Below, piece by piece: positions 52,836 to 62,106 of a stretch of 64,000 nucleotides of DNA. The stretch covers positions 124,001 through 188,000 of the forward strand of contig NZ_BSFQ01000005.1 of assembly GCF_027922425.1 (NCBI RefSeq), given 5' to 3'. Positions within the stretch are counted from its first letter, which is position 1; every line of letters begins with the position of its first letter. The position numbers and the translations under genes were made by a program. Source of the DNA: Pseudonocardia halophobica (GTDB lineage: Bacteria; Actinomycetota; Actinomycetes; Mycobacteriales; Pseudonocardiaceae). The notes below the pieces were generated by a model. That model saw only the letters and a list, made by a program, of their open reading frames with translations. It searched no databases and was not told where the DNA came from.

Positions 52836-55021
52836 CAGGCACCCCCGCGCGCGGCACGGACCCGCAGCAGTCCCTCGGCGGTCTCCTCCACGCCGGCGTA
52901 CGCCGCGCGCTCGAGCACCTTGGAGATGCTCGGTGAGGCCTCCCGCCCGGTGACCCGCTCCACGGGCTGGTCGAGCCAGTCGAAGAAGCGGCGCTGGATC
53001 TCGTCGGCCAGCCAGCCGCCGTAGGACGTGCCCAGCACGCCCTGCTCCACGATGAGGACGTTGTTGGTCCGCTCGATGCTCTCGCCGATGGTGTCCCAGT
53101 CCAGCGAGGCCCGGTCGAGCCAGCGGAGGTCCACCACCTCGGCGTCCACCCCGGTCTGCTCCACCGCGTCCAGGGCGACCTGCACCATGGACAGGTAGCT
53201 GAGCACGGTCATCTCCTGCCCGCGGCGCCGGATCGCGGCCTTGCCGAGGGGCAGGTGGTAGTCGAGGTCGCCCTCGGGGATCTCGTCCCTGCGGCCGTAG
53301 AGGTCCACGTGCTCGATCACCAGCACGGGGTCGTCGAGGGTGAGCGCGCTGTTCATCAGGCCGACGTAGTCCGCGGCGGTCGAGGGGGCCACGATCCGCC
53401 AGCCGGGCGCGGTGGCGAAGATGCCCGCCGGGTCCATCAGGTGCTGGGAGCCGTAGCCCGAGCCCATCGCGATCTTGGTCCGCAGCACCAGCGGCACGGG
53501 ATTGGAGCCGCCGAACATGTGGCGTGCCTTGCCGATCTGGTTGAAGACCTGGTCGGCGGCGACCCAGAGGAAGTCCGGGTACATGAACTCGACGACGGGC
53601 CGGTACCGGCCGTCGAGCGCGAGCCCACCGCCGAGGCCCGCGAACGCGTTCTCACTGATCGGGGTGCCGAGCACGCGGTCGGGGTGGGTGTCGGCCAGGC
53701 CCTTGGTGGCGCCGTTGGTCCCGCCGCCGAGCCGGTGCACGTCCTCGCCGAGGACGACCACCCGGTCGTCCTCCTTCATCCGGGTGCCGACCACCGACGC
53801 GACCGCCTCGACGAACTTCACGGAGCGGGTGGCGCCGGAGTGCTCCACCGGGTCCAGCATCCGCTGCCCGGCGAGCTCCGAGGCGTCGCCCCGCACCCCG
53901 ACGTCCACGAACGACGGGTCCGGCCACAGCTCCGGCCGGATCCTGCGCCGGTCGGCGCGGTCGGGATCGGACTCGGTGAGGGCGCCCGCGACCTCGCGCA
54001 TGACCGCCTGCGACTGCCCGCGCAGCCCGGTGAGCTGCTGCTCGGTCAGCAGGCCGCGCTCGGCGATCCTGGCCTCGAGCAACGCGATCGGGTCCCGGTC
54101 GCGCCAGCCGGCCTCCTCGGCCTTGGAACGGTAGCCGAAAGCGCTGCCGGGGTAGGGGCCGTTCTGGTGGAAGTAGCGGTAGACCTCGGCCTCGACCACC
54201 ACCGGTCCCTCCCCCGCCCGCATCCGCTCCGCCGCCAGTGCCATGGTGAGGTGCACGGCGAGCGGGTCCATGCCGTCGACCCGGTAGGACGGGATGCCGA
54301 ACCCGGGGCCGCGGCCGGACAGCCGCGGCTCGGCCGTGGCCTCCTCGACGGTGGTGGACACGGCGTAGCGGTTGTTCTCGATGAAGAAGCAGAGCGGCAG
54401 CGACCACGCGGCCGCGAGGTTCATGGTCTCGAGGGTGGAGCCGATGTTGACCGCGCCGTCGCCGAAGTAGGTGACGGTGAGGTCGCTGGTGCCCGCGTGG
54501 CGCTGGGCCCAGGCGTTGCCCGCCGCCATGGGCACGCCGCCGCCGACGATGGCGTTGGTTCCGAGCGCGCCCGCCTCGAGCCACTGCAGGTGCATCGACC
54601 CGCCGCGGCCGCGGCAGTAGCCCTGCGCGAGACCGAGGATCTCGGCGAGCGTCTTCTGGAGCACGTCGCGCACGGGGGCGGTGACCAGGTCGTCCGCGGC
54701 GTGGGCGCCGCCGGTGACATGGGTCAGCGCCTTCGCGAGGAACTGGTGGTGGCCCCGGTGCGAGCCGTTGACGGCATCGGTGGAGCGCAAGCCGATCACG
54801 GAGCCGACGGCGCCGCCCTCCTGGCCGATGCTGGAGTGCGCGGGCCCGTGGACCAGGCCTTGGCCCGCGAGGTCGAGGACCGTCTCCTCGAAGGCCCGGA
54901 TGAGCTGCAACTGGCCGAGCATCGACACCAGCAGGGTGGGGTCGGCGGCCTTCCAGTCCGCAGCGGTGCTGGAGATCTCGAGCCACGGTGCGCCGGGCTG
55001 GATCCTACGGGTTCGTGTCAT
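52835..55021 (-). CDS. Fused E1 alpha-beta component of a 2-oxoacid (pyruvate/acetoin-type) dehydrogenase
   Basis: Thiamine-diphosphate enzyme of 728 residues. Residues 1-330 are the E1-alpha part (GQGLVHGPAHSSIGQEGGAV, GRGGSMHL, TPP-binding GDGAVNIGSTLETMNLA...FFIENNRYA). Residues 400-728 are E1-beta (FVEAVASVVGTRMKEDDRVV, GEDVHRLGG, TPISENAFAGLGGG, EFMYPDFL, MDPAGIFATAPGW). It decarboxylates a 2-oxo acid or acetoin-like compound. The alpha-beta fusion resembles branched-chain or acetoin-type enzymes rather than the AceE type. ATG 55021. A GntR-type site, TGTCGACA, lies 77 bp upstream. Confidence 0.93.
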   Translation of the reverse strand: MTRTRRIQPGAPWLEISSTAADWKAADPTLLVSMLGQLQLIRAFEETVLDLAGQGLVHGPAHSSIGQEGGAVGSVIGLRSTDAVNGSHRGHHQFLAKALTHVTGGAHAADDLVTAPVRDVLQKTLAEILGLAQGYCRGRGGSMHLQWLEAGALGTNAIVGGGVPMAAGNAWAQRHAGTSDLTVTYFGDGAVNIGSTLETMNLAAAWSLPLCFFIENNRYAVSTTVEEATAEPRLSGRGPGFGIPSYRVDGMDPLAVHLTMALAAERMRAGEGPVVVEAEVYRYFHQNGPYPGSAFGYRSKAEEAGWRDRDPIALLEARIAERGLLTEQQLTGLRGQSQAVMREVAGALTESDPDRADRRRIRPELWPDPSFVDVGVRGDASELAGQRMLDPVEHSGATRSVKFVEAVASVVGTRMKEDDRVVVLGEDVHRLGGGTNGATKGLADTHPDRVLGTPISENAFAGLGGGLALDGRYRPVVEFMYPDFLWVAADQVFNQIGKARHMFGGSNPVPLVLRTKIAMGSGYGSQHLMDPAGIFATAPGWRIVAPSTAADYVGLMNSALTLDDPVLVIEHVDLYGRRDEIPEGDLDYHLPLGKAAIRRRGQEMTVLSYLSMVQVALDAVEQTGVDAEVVDLRWLDRASLDWDTIGESIERTNNVLIVEQGVLGTSYGGWLADEIQRRFFDWLDQPVERVTGREASPSISKVLERAAYAGVEETAEGLLRVRAARGGA

Positions 55022-55097
55022 GTCTCCTCTTCATCACTGACGAGGTCGTCCGGCGTCGCGGTGGACCCGACGGCAAGCTACGGGATCGAACCGTTTT

Positions 55098-55109
55098 TGT
55101 CGACACTAG
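55098..55109. promoter_or_regulatory. TGTCGACACTAG, predicted GntR operator
   Basis: Lies in the divergent gap between the E1 operon (start 55021) and the MmgE/PrpD gene (start 55192). The same 12 bases occur at 62107-62118 in front of the GntR gene. The palindromic core TGTCGACA fits FCD-type GntR regulators. Confidence 0.6.
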
Positions 55110-55191
55110 CTTGACCAAGCAGCTCATCCAGTCGCATTGTGGGGGTGTTAGATCGCAAAGTGTGGACACAACGACGTCAGGAGACCGCGGG

Positions 55192-56637
55192 ATGGCAGCA
55201 GGGATCGACGGCGCCGGGGTGACCTTCCTCCTGGCGGCGCACTCGGTGCGGCCGGCGGTGGAGACCGCGGCGGGCGGGCCGGTGCTCGCCGCTTCCGTGC
55301 TCGACACCCTCGGGTCCGCGGCAGGTGGGAGGCGGGAGGCGTCGGTCGTCCACGTGCGGCGCGCGCTCGGCGCCACCCTCGTGCCCGGGCCCGCGACCGT
55401 CTGGGTCTCGGGGGAGCGCACCGACGCGCCCACGGCGGCCCTGCTCAACGGCACGACGGCACACGCGCTGGACTACGACGACGTCAACGACCGCATGTCC
55501 GGGCACCCCAGCGCCGTGCTGTGGCCCGCGATCCTCGCGGTGGGCGAGGAGGTGGACGCGAGTGGCGCGGCCCTCGCCGAGGCCTACACCGTCGGCTTCG
55601 ACACCATCGTGGCCGTCGCCGCGGCGCTCGACGTGCCCGCGCACTACACGAGGGGCTGGCACGCCACGGCGACGATCGGGACCGTCGGCGCCGCGGCCGC
55701 GGTGTCCCGGCTGCTCGGGCTGGACGCCGCGGGCACGGCCCACGCCCTCGGCCTCGCATCGACCACGGCGGCCGGGAGCAGGCAGAACTTCGGGACCATG
55801 GCCAAGCCGCTGCACGCGGGGCTGGCGGCGCGCAACGCCGTCGAGGCCGCCCGCTTCGCCGCCGCGGGCGTCACCGCCGATCCCGCCGAGCTCGACGGGC
55901 CGCTGGGCTTCGTCGCCCGCTTCGGCGGGGCCGGGCCCGGGGCGCCCCGGATCGTCGCCGAGCTGCTCGACACGCCCTCGCTGCTCGCCGTGGAGGGCCT
56001 GAACATCAAGAGCTACCCGGCCTGCTACAAGGTCCAGCGGGCGGTCGACGCCGCCCTGGCCGTACTCGACGGGACCCCGCTGCGGCCCGAGGACGTCCTG
56101 TCGGTCCGGGTGACGACCGAGCCGGAGGGGCAGCAACCGCTCGTGCACCACCGGCCCACGGACGGCACGCAGGCGAAGTTCAGCATGGAGTACGTCGTCG
56201 CCGCCGCGCTGCTGGACGGCCGGATCGACCTGTTCTCCTTCGCCGACGACCGGATCGCCCGGCCCGGGGTCGACGCCGTGCTGCGCCGGGTGGAGCCGAG
56301 GACCGCGCCGGTGCCCCCGGTCGGGCCGCCCACCTGGGAGGGCGGCTACGCCACGGTGGAGGTCGAGACCACCACCGGCGTGCGCACAGGGCGGCGGGAC
56401 GTTCCGCACGGCGACCACCGGGATCCGCTGACGTGGGCCGAGGTCGTGGCGAAGTTCGACTCGTGCTGCCGCTTCGGGGGCACCGCGTTCGATCCCGGGG
56501 CCCTGCCCGCCGCGCTCGCCGCGGCCGGCGCGGGCACCGCGGGGCTCCCCGGGGCCAGGGCGGTGACGGCGACCCTGCAGCCCGCCGCCCTCACCGCCAC
56601 CGCCACGGTCACCGCCACCGCCACCGCCACCGCGTGA
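55192..56637 (+). CDS. MmgE/PrpD family protein (2-methylcitrate dehydratase / cis-aconitate decarboxylase-like)
   Basis: Protein of 481 residues. The family pattern includes LLNGTTAHALDYDDVNDRM, the paired His region (GWHATATIGTVGAAAAVSRL), TMAKPLHAGLAARN and NIKSYPACYKVQRA. Members dehydrate methylcitrate, decarboxylate aconitate or epimerise substituted succinates. ATG 55192, after the CAGGAG ribosome site. The C-terminus ends in a simple Thr/Ala/Val run (TATATVTATATATA) coded by ACCGCC repeats, unlike the usual family end. Its stop is 3 bp from the stop of the convergent aldehyde dehydrogenase. Confidence 0.9.
   Translation: MAAGIDGAGVTFLLAAHSVRPAVETAAGGPVLAASVLDTLGSAAGGRREASVVHVRRALGATLVPGPATVWVSGERTDAPTAALLNGTTAHALDYDDVNDRMSGHPSAVLWPAILAVGEEVDASGAALAEAYTVGFDTIVAVAAALDVPAHYTRGWHATATIGTVGAAAAVSRLLGLDAAGTAHALGLASTTAAGSRQNFGTMAKPLHAGLAARNAVEAARFAAAGVTADPAELDGPLGFVARFGGAGPGAPRIVAELLDTPSLLAVEGLNIKSYPACYKVQRAVDAALAVLDGTPLRPEDVLSVRVTTEPEGQQPLVHHRPTDGTQAKFSMEYVVAAALLDGRIDLFSFADDRIARPGVDAVLRRVEPRTAPVPPVGPPTWEGGYATVEVETTTGVRTGRRDVPHGDHRDPLTWAEVVAKFDSCCRFGGTAFDPGALPAALAAAGAGTAGLPGARAVTATLQPAALTATATVTATATATA
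56590..56635 (+). repeat. ACCGCC-type simple repeat at the end of the PrpD gene
   Basis: About seven imperfect copies of the six-base unit ACCGCC (with GTCACC/ACGGTC variants), coding for alternating Thr and Ala/Val at the C-terminus. Such tracts expand and contract by slippage. Confidence 0.7.
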
Positions 56638-56640
56638 GCG

Positions 56641-58083
56641 TCACTCCTGCACCGAGAGGTACTGCGCCTCGAGGAACGCCAGGATGCCGTCGGTGCCGCC
56701 CTCGCGGCCGAGCCCGCTCTGCTTCACCCCGCCGAACGGCGCCGCGGGCTCGGAGACGAGGCCGCGGTTGACCCCGACCATGCCGCAGTCCAGGGCCCGG
56801 GCGACCCGCCGGGCGCTCCCGGTGTCCCCGGCGAAGACGTAGCCCGCCAGACCGAGCTCGGTGGCGTTCGCCCTGGCGACGAGGTCGTCGGGGTCCGCCC
56901 ATGTCAGGATCGGGGCGACCGGGCCGAAGATCTCGTCGGTGACGAGCGCGGCGTCCTCGGGGACGTCGCGCAGGACGTGAGGAGCGAGGAAATGTCCGTC
57001 GGTGGGCACGGCCGCCGGCTGGTTGACCACACGCGCGCCCGCAGCCACCGCCGCGTCGATGCAGCGCTGGACGCGCTGTACCGCCCGCGGCCCGATCAGC
57101 GGCCCGATCGCCGCGGTGGGGTCGTCGGCGGGCCCGAGCGGGAGCGCGTCGACGGCGGCGACGAACCGCGCGGTGAACTCGTCCGCCACGGTCTCGTGCA
57201 CGAAGAAGCGGTTGGCGGCGGTGCAAGCCTGCCCGCTGTTGCGCAGCTTCGCCACCAGCGCGCCCGCCACGGCGGCGTCGAGGTCGGCGTCCGCGCACAC
57301 GACGAACGGGGCGTTGCCGCCGAGCTCCATCGAGCAGTTCTGCACCCGCTGCCCCGCCCGGGCCAGCAGGTGCCTGCCCACCGCGGTGGATCCGGTGAAG
57401 CTCAGCTTCCGGACGGCGGGGTGGGCCAGCAGCGCGTCGACGACGGCACCGGGGTCGGTCGTCGGCACCACGTTGACCACCCCGGCAGGTACTCCCGCCT
57501 CGGCCATGAGGTCCGCGAGCGCGAAGGCCGTCAGCGGCGTCTCGGCGGCGGGCTTGAGCACCACGGTGCAGCCCGCGGCGAGCGCCGGGCCGATCTTGCG
57601 TGTGGCCATGGCCGCGGGGAAGTTCCAGGGCGTGACCAGCGCGGCGACACCGACCGGGCGGTGGGTGACCTCGATCCGCGCTCCGCCCGCCGGGGCGACC
57701 CCCGCGACACCGGGCACCCGCACGCCCTCCTCTGCGTACCAGCGCAGGAACTCGGCGGCGTAGGCGATCTCGCCGAGCGCGTCGGCCCGCGGCTTGCCGT
57801 TCTCCGCGCTGACCAGGCGGGCCAGCTCCGCGTGGCGCTCGGTCATCAGCTGGAACGCCCGGAGCAGGATCTCCGCCCTGGCCCGCGGAGCGGTGGCGGC
57901 CCACGGGCCGAACGCGGCGGCCGCGGCGTCGGCCGCCCGGGTGGCGTCGGCGGCGTCGCCGTCGTGCACCTCGGCCAGCACGGTGCCGTCGGCCGGGTTC
58001 TCGACGACGAACCGCGCCCCCGTGACCGGCTCGACGGCGCCGCCGATCCGGGCGCCCTCCCGAAGAATGTCCACAGTGGTCAT
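56641..58083 (-). CDS. Aldehyde dehydrogenase, succinate-semialdehyde dehydrogenase-like
   Basis: NAD(P)-dependent dehydrogenase of 480 residues. Catalytic Cys287 in NSGQACTAANR and Glu253 in MELGGNAPF, spaced correctly; FTGSTAVG and DEIFGPV are present. TPWNFPAAMATRKIGPALAA and VVLKPAAETPLTAFAL are typical of the GabD-type semialdehyde group, as is the ending PFGGVKQSGLGREGG. ATG 58083, divergent from a PucR regulator 86 bp away, which is its likely controller. It would remove a semialdehyde produced in the same catabolic set (inference). Confidence 0.92.
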   Translation of the reverse strand: MTTVDILREGARIGGAVEPVTGARFVVENPADGTVLAEVHDGDAADATRAADAAAAAFGPWAATAPRARAEILLRAFQLMTERHAELARLVSAENGKPRADALGEIAYAAEFLRWYAEEGVRVPGVAGVAPAGGARIEVTHRPVGVAALVTPWNFPAAMATRKIGPALAAGCTVVLKPAAETPLTAFALADLMAEAGVPAGVVNVVPTTDPGAVVDALLAHPAVRKLSFTGSTAVGRHLLARAGQRVQNCSMELGGNAPFVVCADADLDAAVAGALVAKLRNSGQACTAANRFFVHETVADEFTARFVAAVDALPLGPADDPTAAIGPLIGPRAVQRVQRCIDAAVAAGARVVNQPAAVPTDGHFLAPHVLRDVPEDAALVTDEIFGPVAPILTWADPDDLVARANATELGLAGYVFAGDTGSARRVARALDCGMVGVNRGLVSEPAAPFGGVKQSGLGREGGTDGILAFLEAQYLSVQE

Positions 58084-58169
58084 GGGTTCACGGTAGGAGC
58101 CGCGCGGCCCCCCGGACATGGCCGGTGTGCACACCCGGCAGTGAGCCACCGTGCAACCCGGGCATTGCG

Positions 58170-59609
58170 GTGGTGACGCTCGCCGACCTGCTCGGCCGCC
58201 TGGCGCTGGGCCTCGCTGTGGTGGTCGACGGCCCTCGTGATCGACCCGTCCGCTGGGTGGCCACGAGCGAGCTCGACGACCCGACCCCCTACCTCGACGG
58301 AGGCGAGCTGCTGCTCACCACGGGCCTGACCGACCACGACTGGGCGGGCTGGGTCGACCGCCTGGTCGCCGCGGACATGGCCGCCGTGGGGTTCGGGGTC
58401 GGCGTCCGGCACCGGGAGGTGCCCGCAGGGCTGGTCCGGGCCGCGGGCCGGGCGGGTCTGCCCGTGCTCACCGTGCCGGAGCGAACGCCCTTCATCGCGG
58501 TCGGTGAGGCCCATGTGGAGCTCGCCGCCGCGGCCGAGCTCCGGTCCACCACCTCGGCGTTGACGGTCCAGCAGCGCATGGCCCGGTCGGCGGCGGGCTC
58601 CGACGGGCCCGCGGCGGTCCTCGCGATCCTGGCCAGGGTGCTCGGCGGCGACGCCCGGGTCGTCGACCGGGAGGGCCACCGCCTGCTCGGCTCCGCACAC
58701 GACCCCGCGCCGCAGGTGTCGGGCGTACTGCGCCGGATGCTCGCCGGGGCCGCGCGGGTGGCCACCGACGTCGCGGACGGCCGGACGGTCGTGGTGCAGA
58801 CGCTCGGGTCGGGTGCGGAACGTTTCCTGGCCACCGAGTCGGCCGGGGGGATCGACGCGGCGGGGCGTGCCGCGCTGTCGGCCGCCGCGAGCCTGCTGAC
58901 GCTGTCCGACGAGGTCCGGGTCGCGCGGGCGGACGCGGAGCAGCGGGTGCGCGAGGCCGTCGTCGTCACACTGCGCGCGGGGCGGCCGGTCGGTGACCTG
59001 GCAGCGGTGCTCGGACTGCGCGTGCCCCCGCGGGTGCGGGCGCTGCGCGCGGTGCCCGTCCCGGCCGACCCGGCGCGCGTGCTGCGCGAGCTGCACGACC
59101 GCACCGGCGTGCTGGGGTGTGTCGCGGCGGGGGGCCTCCACGTGCTGGCCGACGCCGAGGGCCCCGACTCCGCCCTGGCCGTCGACCTGTTGGTGGGCGC
59201 GGGCCTGCGGGTCGGCGTCGGGCGGGTGGCCGAGAGCAGTGACGCGAGTGCCGTCCGCGCGGCCCTCGACGCGGCCGACGCCGCCGCCGCACGCACGAGC
59301 GCCGCGACCCCGTCGATCTCCTGGGAGGGCTACGGGACGCGGCGGGCGACGTCCCTGTTGGACGCGGCGTCCGGGGCGGCGTTCGCCGCGGACGTGCTCG
59401 GTGAGGTGGCGGGGCAGCCGGAGCTGCGCCGCACGCTGCGGGTGTTCCTTGCCGGGCTGGGCAGGCTCCGGCCGGTGGCCGAGGAGCTCGGCGTGCACCG
59501 CAACACCCTGCGGGCCCGGCTGGCCCGGATCGAGGAGCTGACCGGGCGCGACCTGGACAGCGCGGCCGACCGGACGGACCTGTGGATCGCGCTGGCGGTC
59601 GACCCGTAG
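58170..59609 (+). CDS. PucR-family transcriptional regulator
   Basis: Regulator of 479 residues. N-terminal PucR domain (VTLADLLGRLALGLAVVVDG, ELDDPTPYLDGGELLLTTGL), a GGDEF-like CdaR middle region and the C-terminal HTH_30 motif (PVAEELGVHRNTLRARLARI). PucR proteins usually activate purine, amino acid or amine catabolism in response to a metabolite. GTG 58170 is chosen because the family starts at the VTLADLL strand; 58173 and 58125 are alternatives. Divergent from the aldehyde dehydrogenase at 56641-58083. Confidence 0.9.
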   Translation: MVTLADLLGRLALGLAVVVDGPRDRPVRWVATSELDDPTPYLDGGELLLTTGLTDHDWAGWVDRLVAADMAAVGFGVGVRHREVPAGLVRAAGRAGLPVLTVPERTPFIAVGEAHVELAAAAELRSTTSALTVQQRMARSAAGSDGPAAVLAILARVLGGDARVVDREGHRLLGSAHDPAPQVSGVLRRMLAGAARVATDVADGRTVVVQTLGSGAERFLATESAGGIDAAGRAALSAAASLLTLSDEVRVARADAEQRVREAVVVTLRAGRPVGDLAAVLGLRVPPRVRALRAVPVPADPARVLRELHDRTGVLGCVAAGGLHVLADAEGPDSALAVDLLVGAGLRVGVGRVAESSDASAVRAALDAADAAAARTSAATPSISWEGYGTRRATSLLDAASGAAFAADVLGEVAGQPELRRTLRVFLAGLGRLRPVAEELGVHRNTLRARLARIEELTGRDLDSAADRTDLWIALAVDP

Positions 59610-59629
59610 GACGGGCCGACCGCCGTGGT

Positions 59630-60580
59630 TCAGCTCGACCGGTCGAGGACGGCGCGCGGGTTGGCCACCATCATCGCCTCGATGTCCGCCTCGGACACCC
59701 CCCGCTCGCGGAGCGCGGGCAGGACGAGGTCGGAGATGCAGCGGTAGTGCCAGTCCGCCAGCTCGGGGGAGTGGCGCACCTCGTCGGGCACGCTGTCGGA
59801 GACGATGTTGGTGTCGTGGGACAGCACCATGCGCGAGGCGTAGCCGCGCTCGCACATCGCGACGACCGTGTCGACGCGCTGCTCGAGCGAGCCTGCGGGG
59901 GCGTAGCCGAAGCGGTCCATCCCGAGCCAGGAGCCCGCGTCGGCGAGGCGGGTGAGGTAGTCCAGGTCCGTGCTGTCCCCGGCGTGCCCGATGACGACGG
60001 AGCCGAGGTCCACGCCGTGGTCGGCCAGGATCTTCTGCTGGGCCAGGCCCTGGCGGGTCGCCGAGTGCGAATGCGTCGAGATCACCGCGTTCGTGCGCAG
60101 CTGCGCCTTCGCGACCTGGCGGGCGATCACCTCGCCGTCCGCGGTGATGCCCTGGGCGTCGGTCACCAGCTTGATCACCGCGGGCCGCACGCCGGTGTCA
60201 CCGACCCCCTCGGTCAGCTCGCGGACGAAGAAGTCCGCGATGAAGTCCGGGTTGTGGGCCGAGCGGTTGCGCCAGAAGTTCGGCAGGTCCCCGAAGGTGT
60301 AGATGCCGGTGGCGGCCACGATCTGCATGCCGGACAGCTCGGCGATCCGGCGCTGGCGGGCCACCGACCGGCCCAGCCCGAGCACCGTCATGTCCACGAT
60401 CGTGCGGATGCCCGCCGCGCGCAGGTCCTGCATCGTCGCGACGGCGGTGCGGACGGCCGCCTGCTCGTCCCAGCCGTACTCGTTGCGGTACTCGGAGTAC
60501 AGGCTGTAGATGTGCTCGTGCATCAGGGTGGCGCCGAGCTCCGCGGCGTCGAGGGGGCCCTCGACGGTGGTGACGGTCAC
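59630..60580 (-). CDS. Phosphotriesterase-family hydrolase (lactonase-like)
   Basis: Binuclear-metal TIM-barrel hydrolase of 316 residues. Predicted ligands: His21 and His23 (MHEHIYS), the bridging residue Lys137 (VIKLVTD), His170 (STHSHS), His199 (IGHAGD) and Asp256 (SHDTN). All are present, so it should be active. Family members cleave lactones or phosphotriesters; bacterial homologues in catabolic operons are mostly lactonases. GTG start overlaps the stop of the MHS transporter by 4 bp, so import and hydrolysis of one substrate are likely coupled. Confidence 0.92.
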   Translation of the reverse strand: MTVTTVEGPLDAAELGATLMHEHIYSLYSEYRNEYGWDEQAAVRTAVATMQDLRAAGIRTIVDMTVLGLGRSVARQRRIAELSGMQIVAATGIYTFGDLPNFWRNRSAHNPDFIADFFVRELTEGVGDTGVRPAVIKLVTDAQGITADGEVIARQVAKAQLRTNAVISTHSHSATRQGLAQQKILADHGVDLGSVVIGHAGDSTDLDYLTRLADAGSWLGMDRFGYAPAGSLEQRVDTVVAMCERGYASRMVLSHDTNIVSDSVPDEVRHSPELADWHYRCISDLVLPALRERGVSEADIEAMMVANPRAVLDRSS

Positions 60581-61953
60581 GAGTGCGTGCTCCTCACGGT
60601 GTCGTCGGTCGTGGCGGGCGACTCGGGCGACTCGCCCACCGGGGCGTGGTAGAGCGAGCGGCGGAAGGTCTCCGGCAGTGCGGCGGCGATCACGATGCCC
60701 GCCACCAGCACGATCGCGGCGAGGTAGAAGCCCGGGGCGAGCGCGCTGCCGGTCCCGGCGACCAGGGCGGCCGCCACGAGCGGGCCGGTGCCCGAGATGA
60801 TGCCCACGCCCAGGTTGTAGCCGATCGCGCCGGCGGTCACCCGGTTCTGCGTGGTGAACAGCTCGACCGGGACGATGGAGACCATCACGTTGTTCAGCGC
60901 CTGGGGCAGCGAGAACAGCAGCAGCCCGAGCAGGGCGCCGACCGGCCCGAGCCCCATCAGCAGGAAGGCCGGGACCGCGATGACCGCCATCGCGAAGAAG
61001 CCCGTCAGGTAGGTGCGGCGCCTGCCGATGCGGTCCGAGAGCAGGCCGGCCAGGGGGCACAGCGCCGCGTAGAAGACGAGCCCGACCAGGTTGAGGGTGA
61101 TCGCGGTGGAGCGCTCGAAGCCGAGCGTCGTGGTGAAGTACGAGTTGAAGTACGTCGTGTAGTAGTAGAAGCCCAGCCCGGTCGCGCCCGCGAAGACGAA
61201 GGTCAGCGCGATCATGCCGACGTCGCGGCGGGTCAGGGTCTTCAGCGGGGAGCGCCGCTCCGCGGGCTCCTCCTTCTTCATCTCCTCGAACACCGGGGTG
61301 TCGTCGAGGCGCAGCCGCATGTACACACCCAGCGCGCCCATGGGAATGGCGACCAGGAACGGGATGCGCCAGCCCCAGCTGTTCATCGCCTCGGGGGAGA
61401 TCAGCGAGCCGAGCAGCAGGACCGAGCCGCTCCCGAGCAGCGTGCCCAGCGCGGCGCTGCTGGACATCATGCTGACCCACAGGCCGCGGCGGTTCGGGGG
61501 GGCGTACTCGGCGATGAACGTCGAGCCGCCGGAGAACTCACCGCCGACCGAGATGCCCTGCAGACACCGCATCGCCACCAGCAGGATCGGCGCGAAGATG
61601 CCTGCCGTGGCGTAGCCGGGCAGGATGCCGATCGCCGCGGTGGACAGGCTCATGAGCACGATCGCGCCGGAGAGCGACACCCGACGGCCGAAGCGGTCGC
61701 TGATGTAGCCGAACACCGCTCCGCCGAGTGGGCGGAACAGGAACGCGACCCCGAACACGGCCAGGGCGGAGAGCAGCTGGGCCGTCGCGCTGCCGCCGGG
61801 GAAGAAGACCTGCCCGATCACGACCGCGAGGAAGCCGTAGACCGCGAAGTCGAAGAACTCCATCACGTTGCCGATCAGCGCGGCGACGACCGAGCGTCGC
61901 CGGGAACGCCGGTCGACCTCGGGCGCCGCGGCGTCCGGGTTACCTGTGCTCAT
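60577..61953 (-). CDS. MFS transporter, metabolite:H+ symporter (MHS) family
   Basis: Membrane protein of 458 residues and about twelve helices. MHS signatures: GNVMEFFDFAVYGFLAVVIG in helix 1, GYISDRFGRRVSL in loop 2-3, RCLQGISVGGEFSGGSTFIA and WGWRIPFLVAIP. It should import an organic acid or lactone with protons. ATG 61953 (MSTGNP). Promoter region faces that of the GntR gene; a TGTCGACA copy lies at 62044-62051, 91 bp upstream. Confidence 0.93.
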   Translation of the reverse strand: MSTGNPDAAAPEVDRRSRRRSVVAALIGNVMEFFDFAVYGFLAVVIGQVFFPGGSATAQLLSALAVFGVAFLFRPLGGAVFGYISDRFGRRVSLSGAIVLMSLSTAAIGILPGYATAGIFAPILLVAMRCLQGISVGGEFSGGSTFIAEYAPPNRRGLWVSMMSSSAALGTLLGSGSVLLLGSLISPEAMNSWGWRIPFLVAIPMGALGVYMRLRLDDTPVFEEMKKEEPAERRSPLKTLTRRDVGMIALTFVFAGATGLGFYYYTTYFNSYFTTTLGFERSTAITLNLVGLVFYAALCPLAGLLSDRIGRRRTYLTGFFAMAVIAVPAFLLMGLGPVGALLGLLLFSLPQALNNVMVSIVPVELFTTQNRVTAGAIGYNLGVGIISGTGPLVAAALVAGTGSALAPGFYLAAIVLVAGIVIAAALPETFRRSLYHAPVGESPESPATTDDTVRSTHS

Positions 61954-62043
61954 CGTTCTCCTTCGTCGTCTGTGACGGAGCGGGCGGTCCCGCCACCGTG
62001 GCGGGACCGGGAGGCCCGCGGTGAGCGGGCCAGGCGCCCAGAG

Positions 62044-62051
62044 TGTCGACA
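62044..62051. promoter_or_regulatory. TGTCGACA site before the MHS transporter
   Basis: Eight-base palindrome; with its flanks, the minus strand reads ATGTCGACACTC, resembling the 12-mer at 62107. Distance between the two centres is 63 bp, six helical turns. Confidence 0.5.
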
Positions 62052-62106
62052 TTGATGGCGCGAGTGTCAAGGATTCACGGGGGATAGGCGCCCTGCTCTG
62101 TCATAC

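Noticed and set aside
53255..55114. A 619-codon plus-strand frame opposite E1
   Set aside because: Shadow of the E1 gene; rich in Val/Glu/His/Arg with no domain.
56590..56635. ACCGCC repeats as a CRISPR-like or mobile repeat
   Set aside because: Short in-frame simple repeat inside a coding sequence with no spacers.
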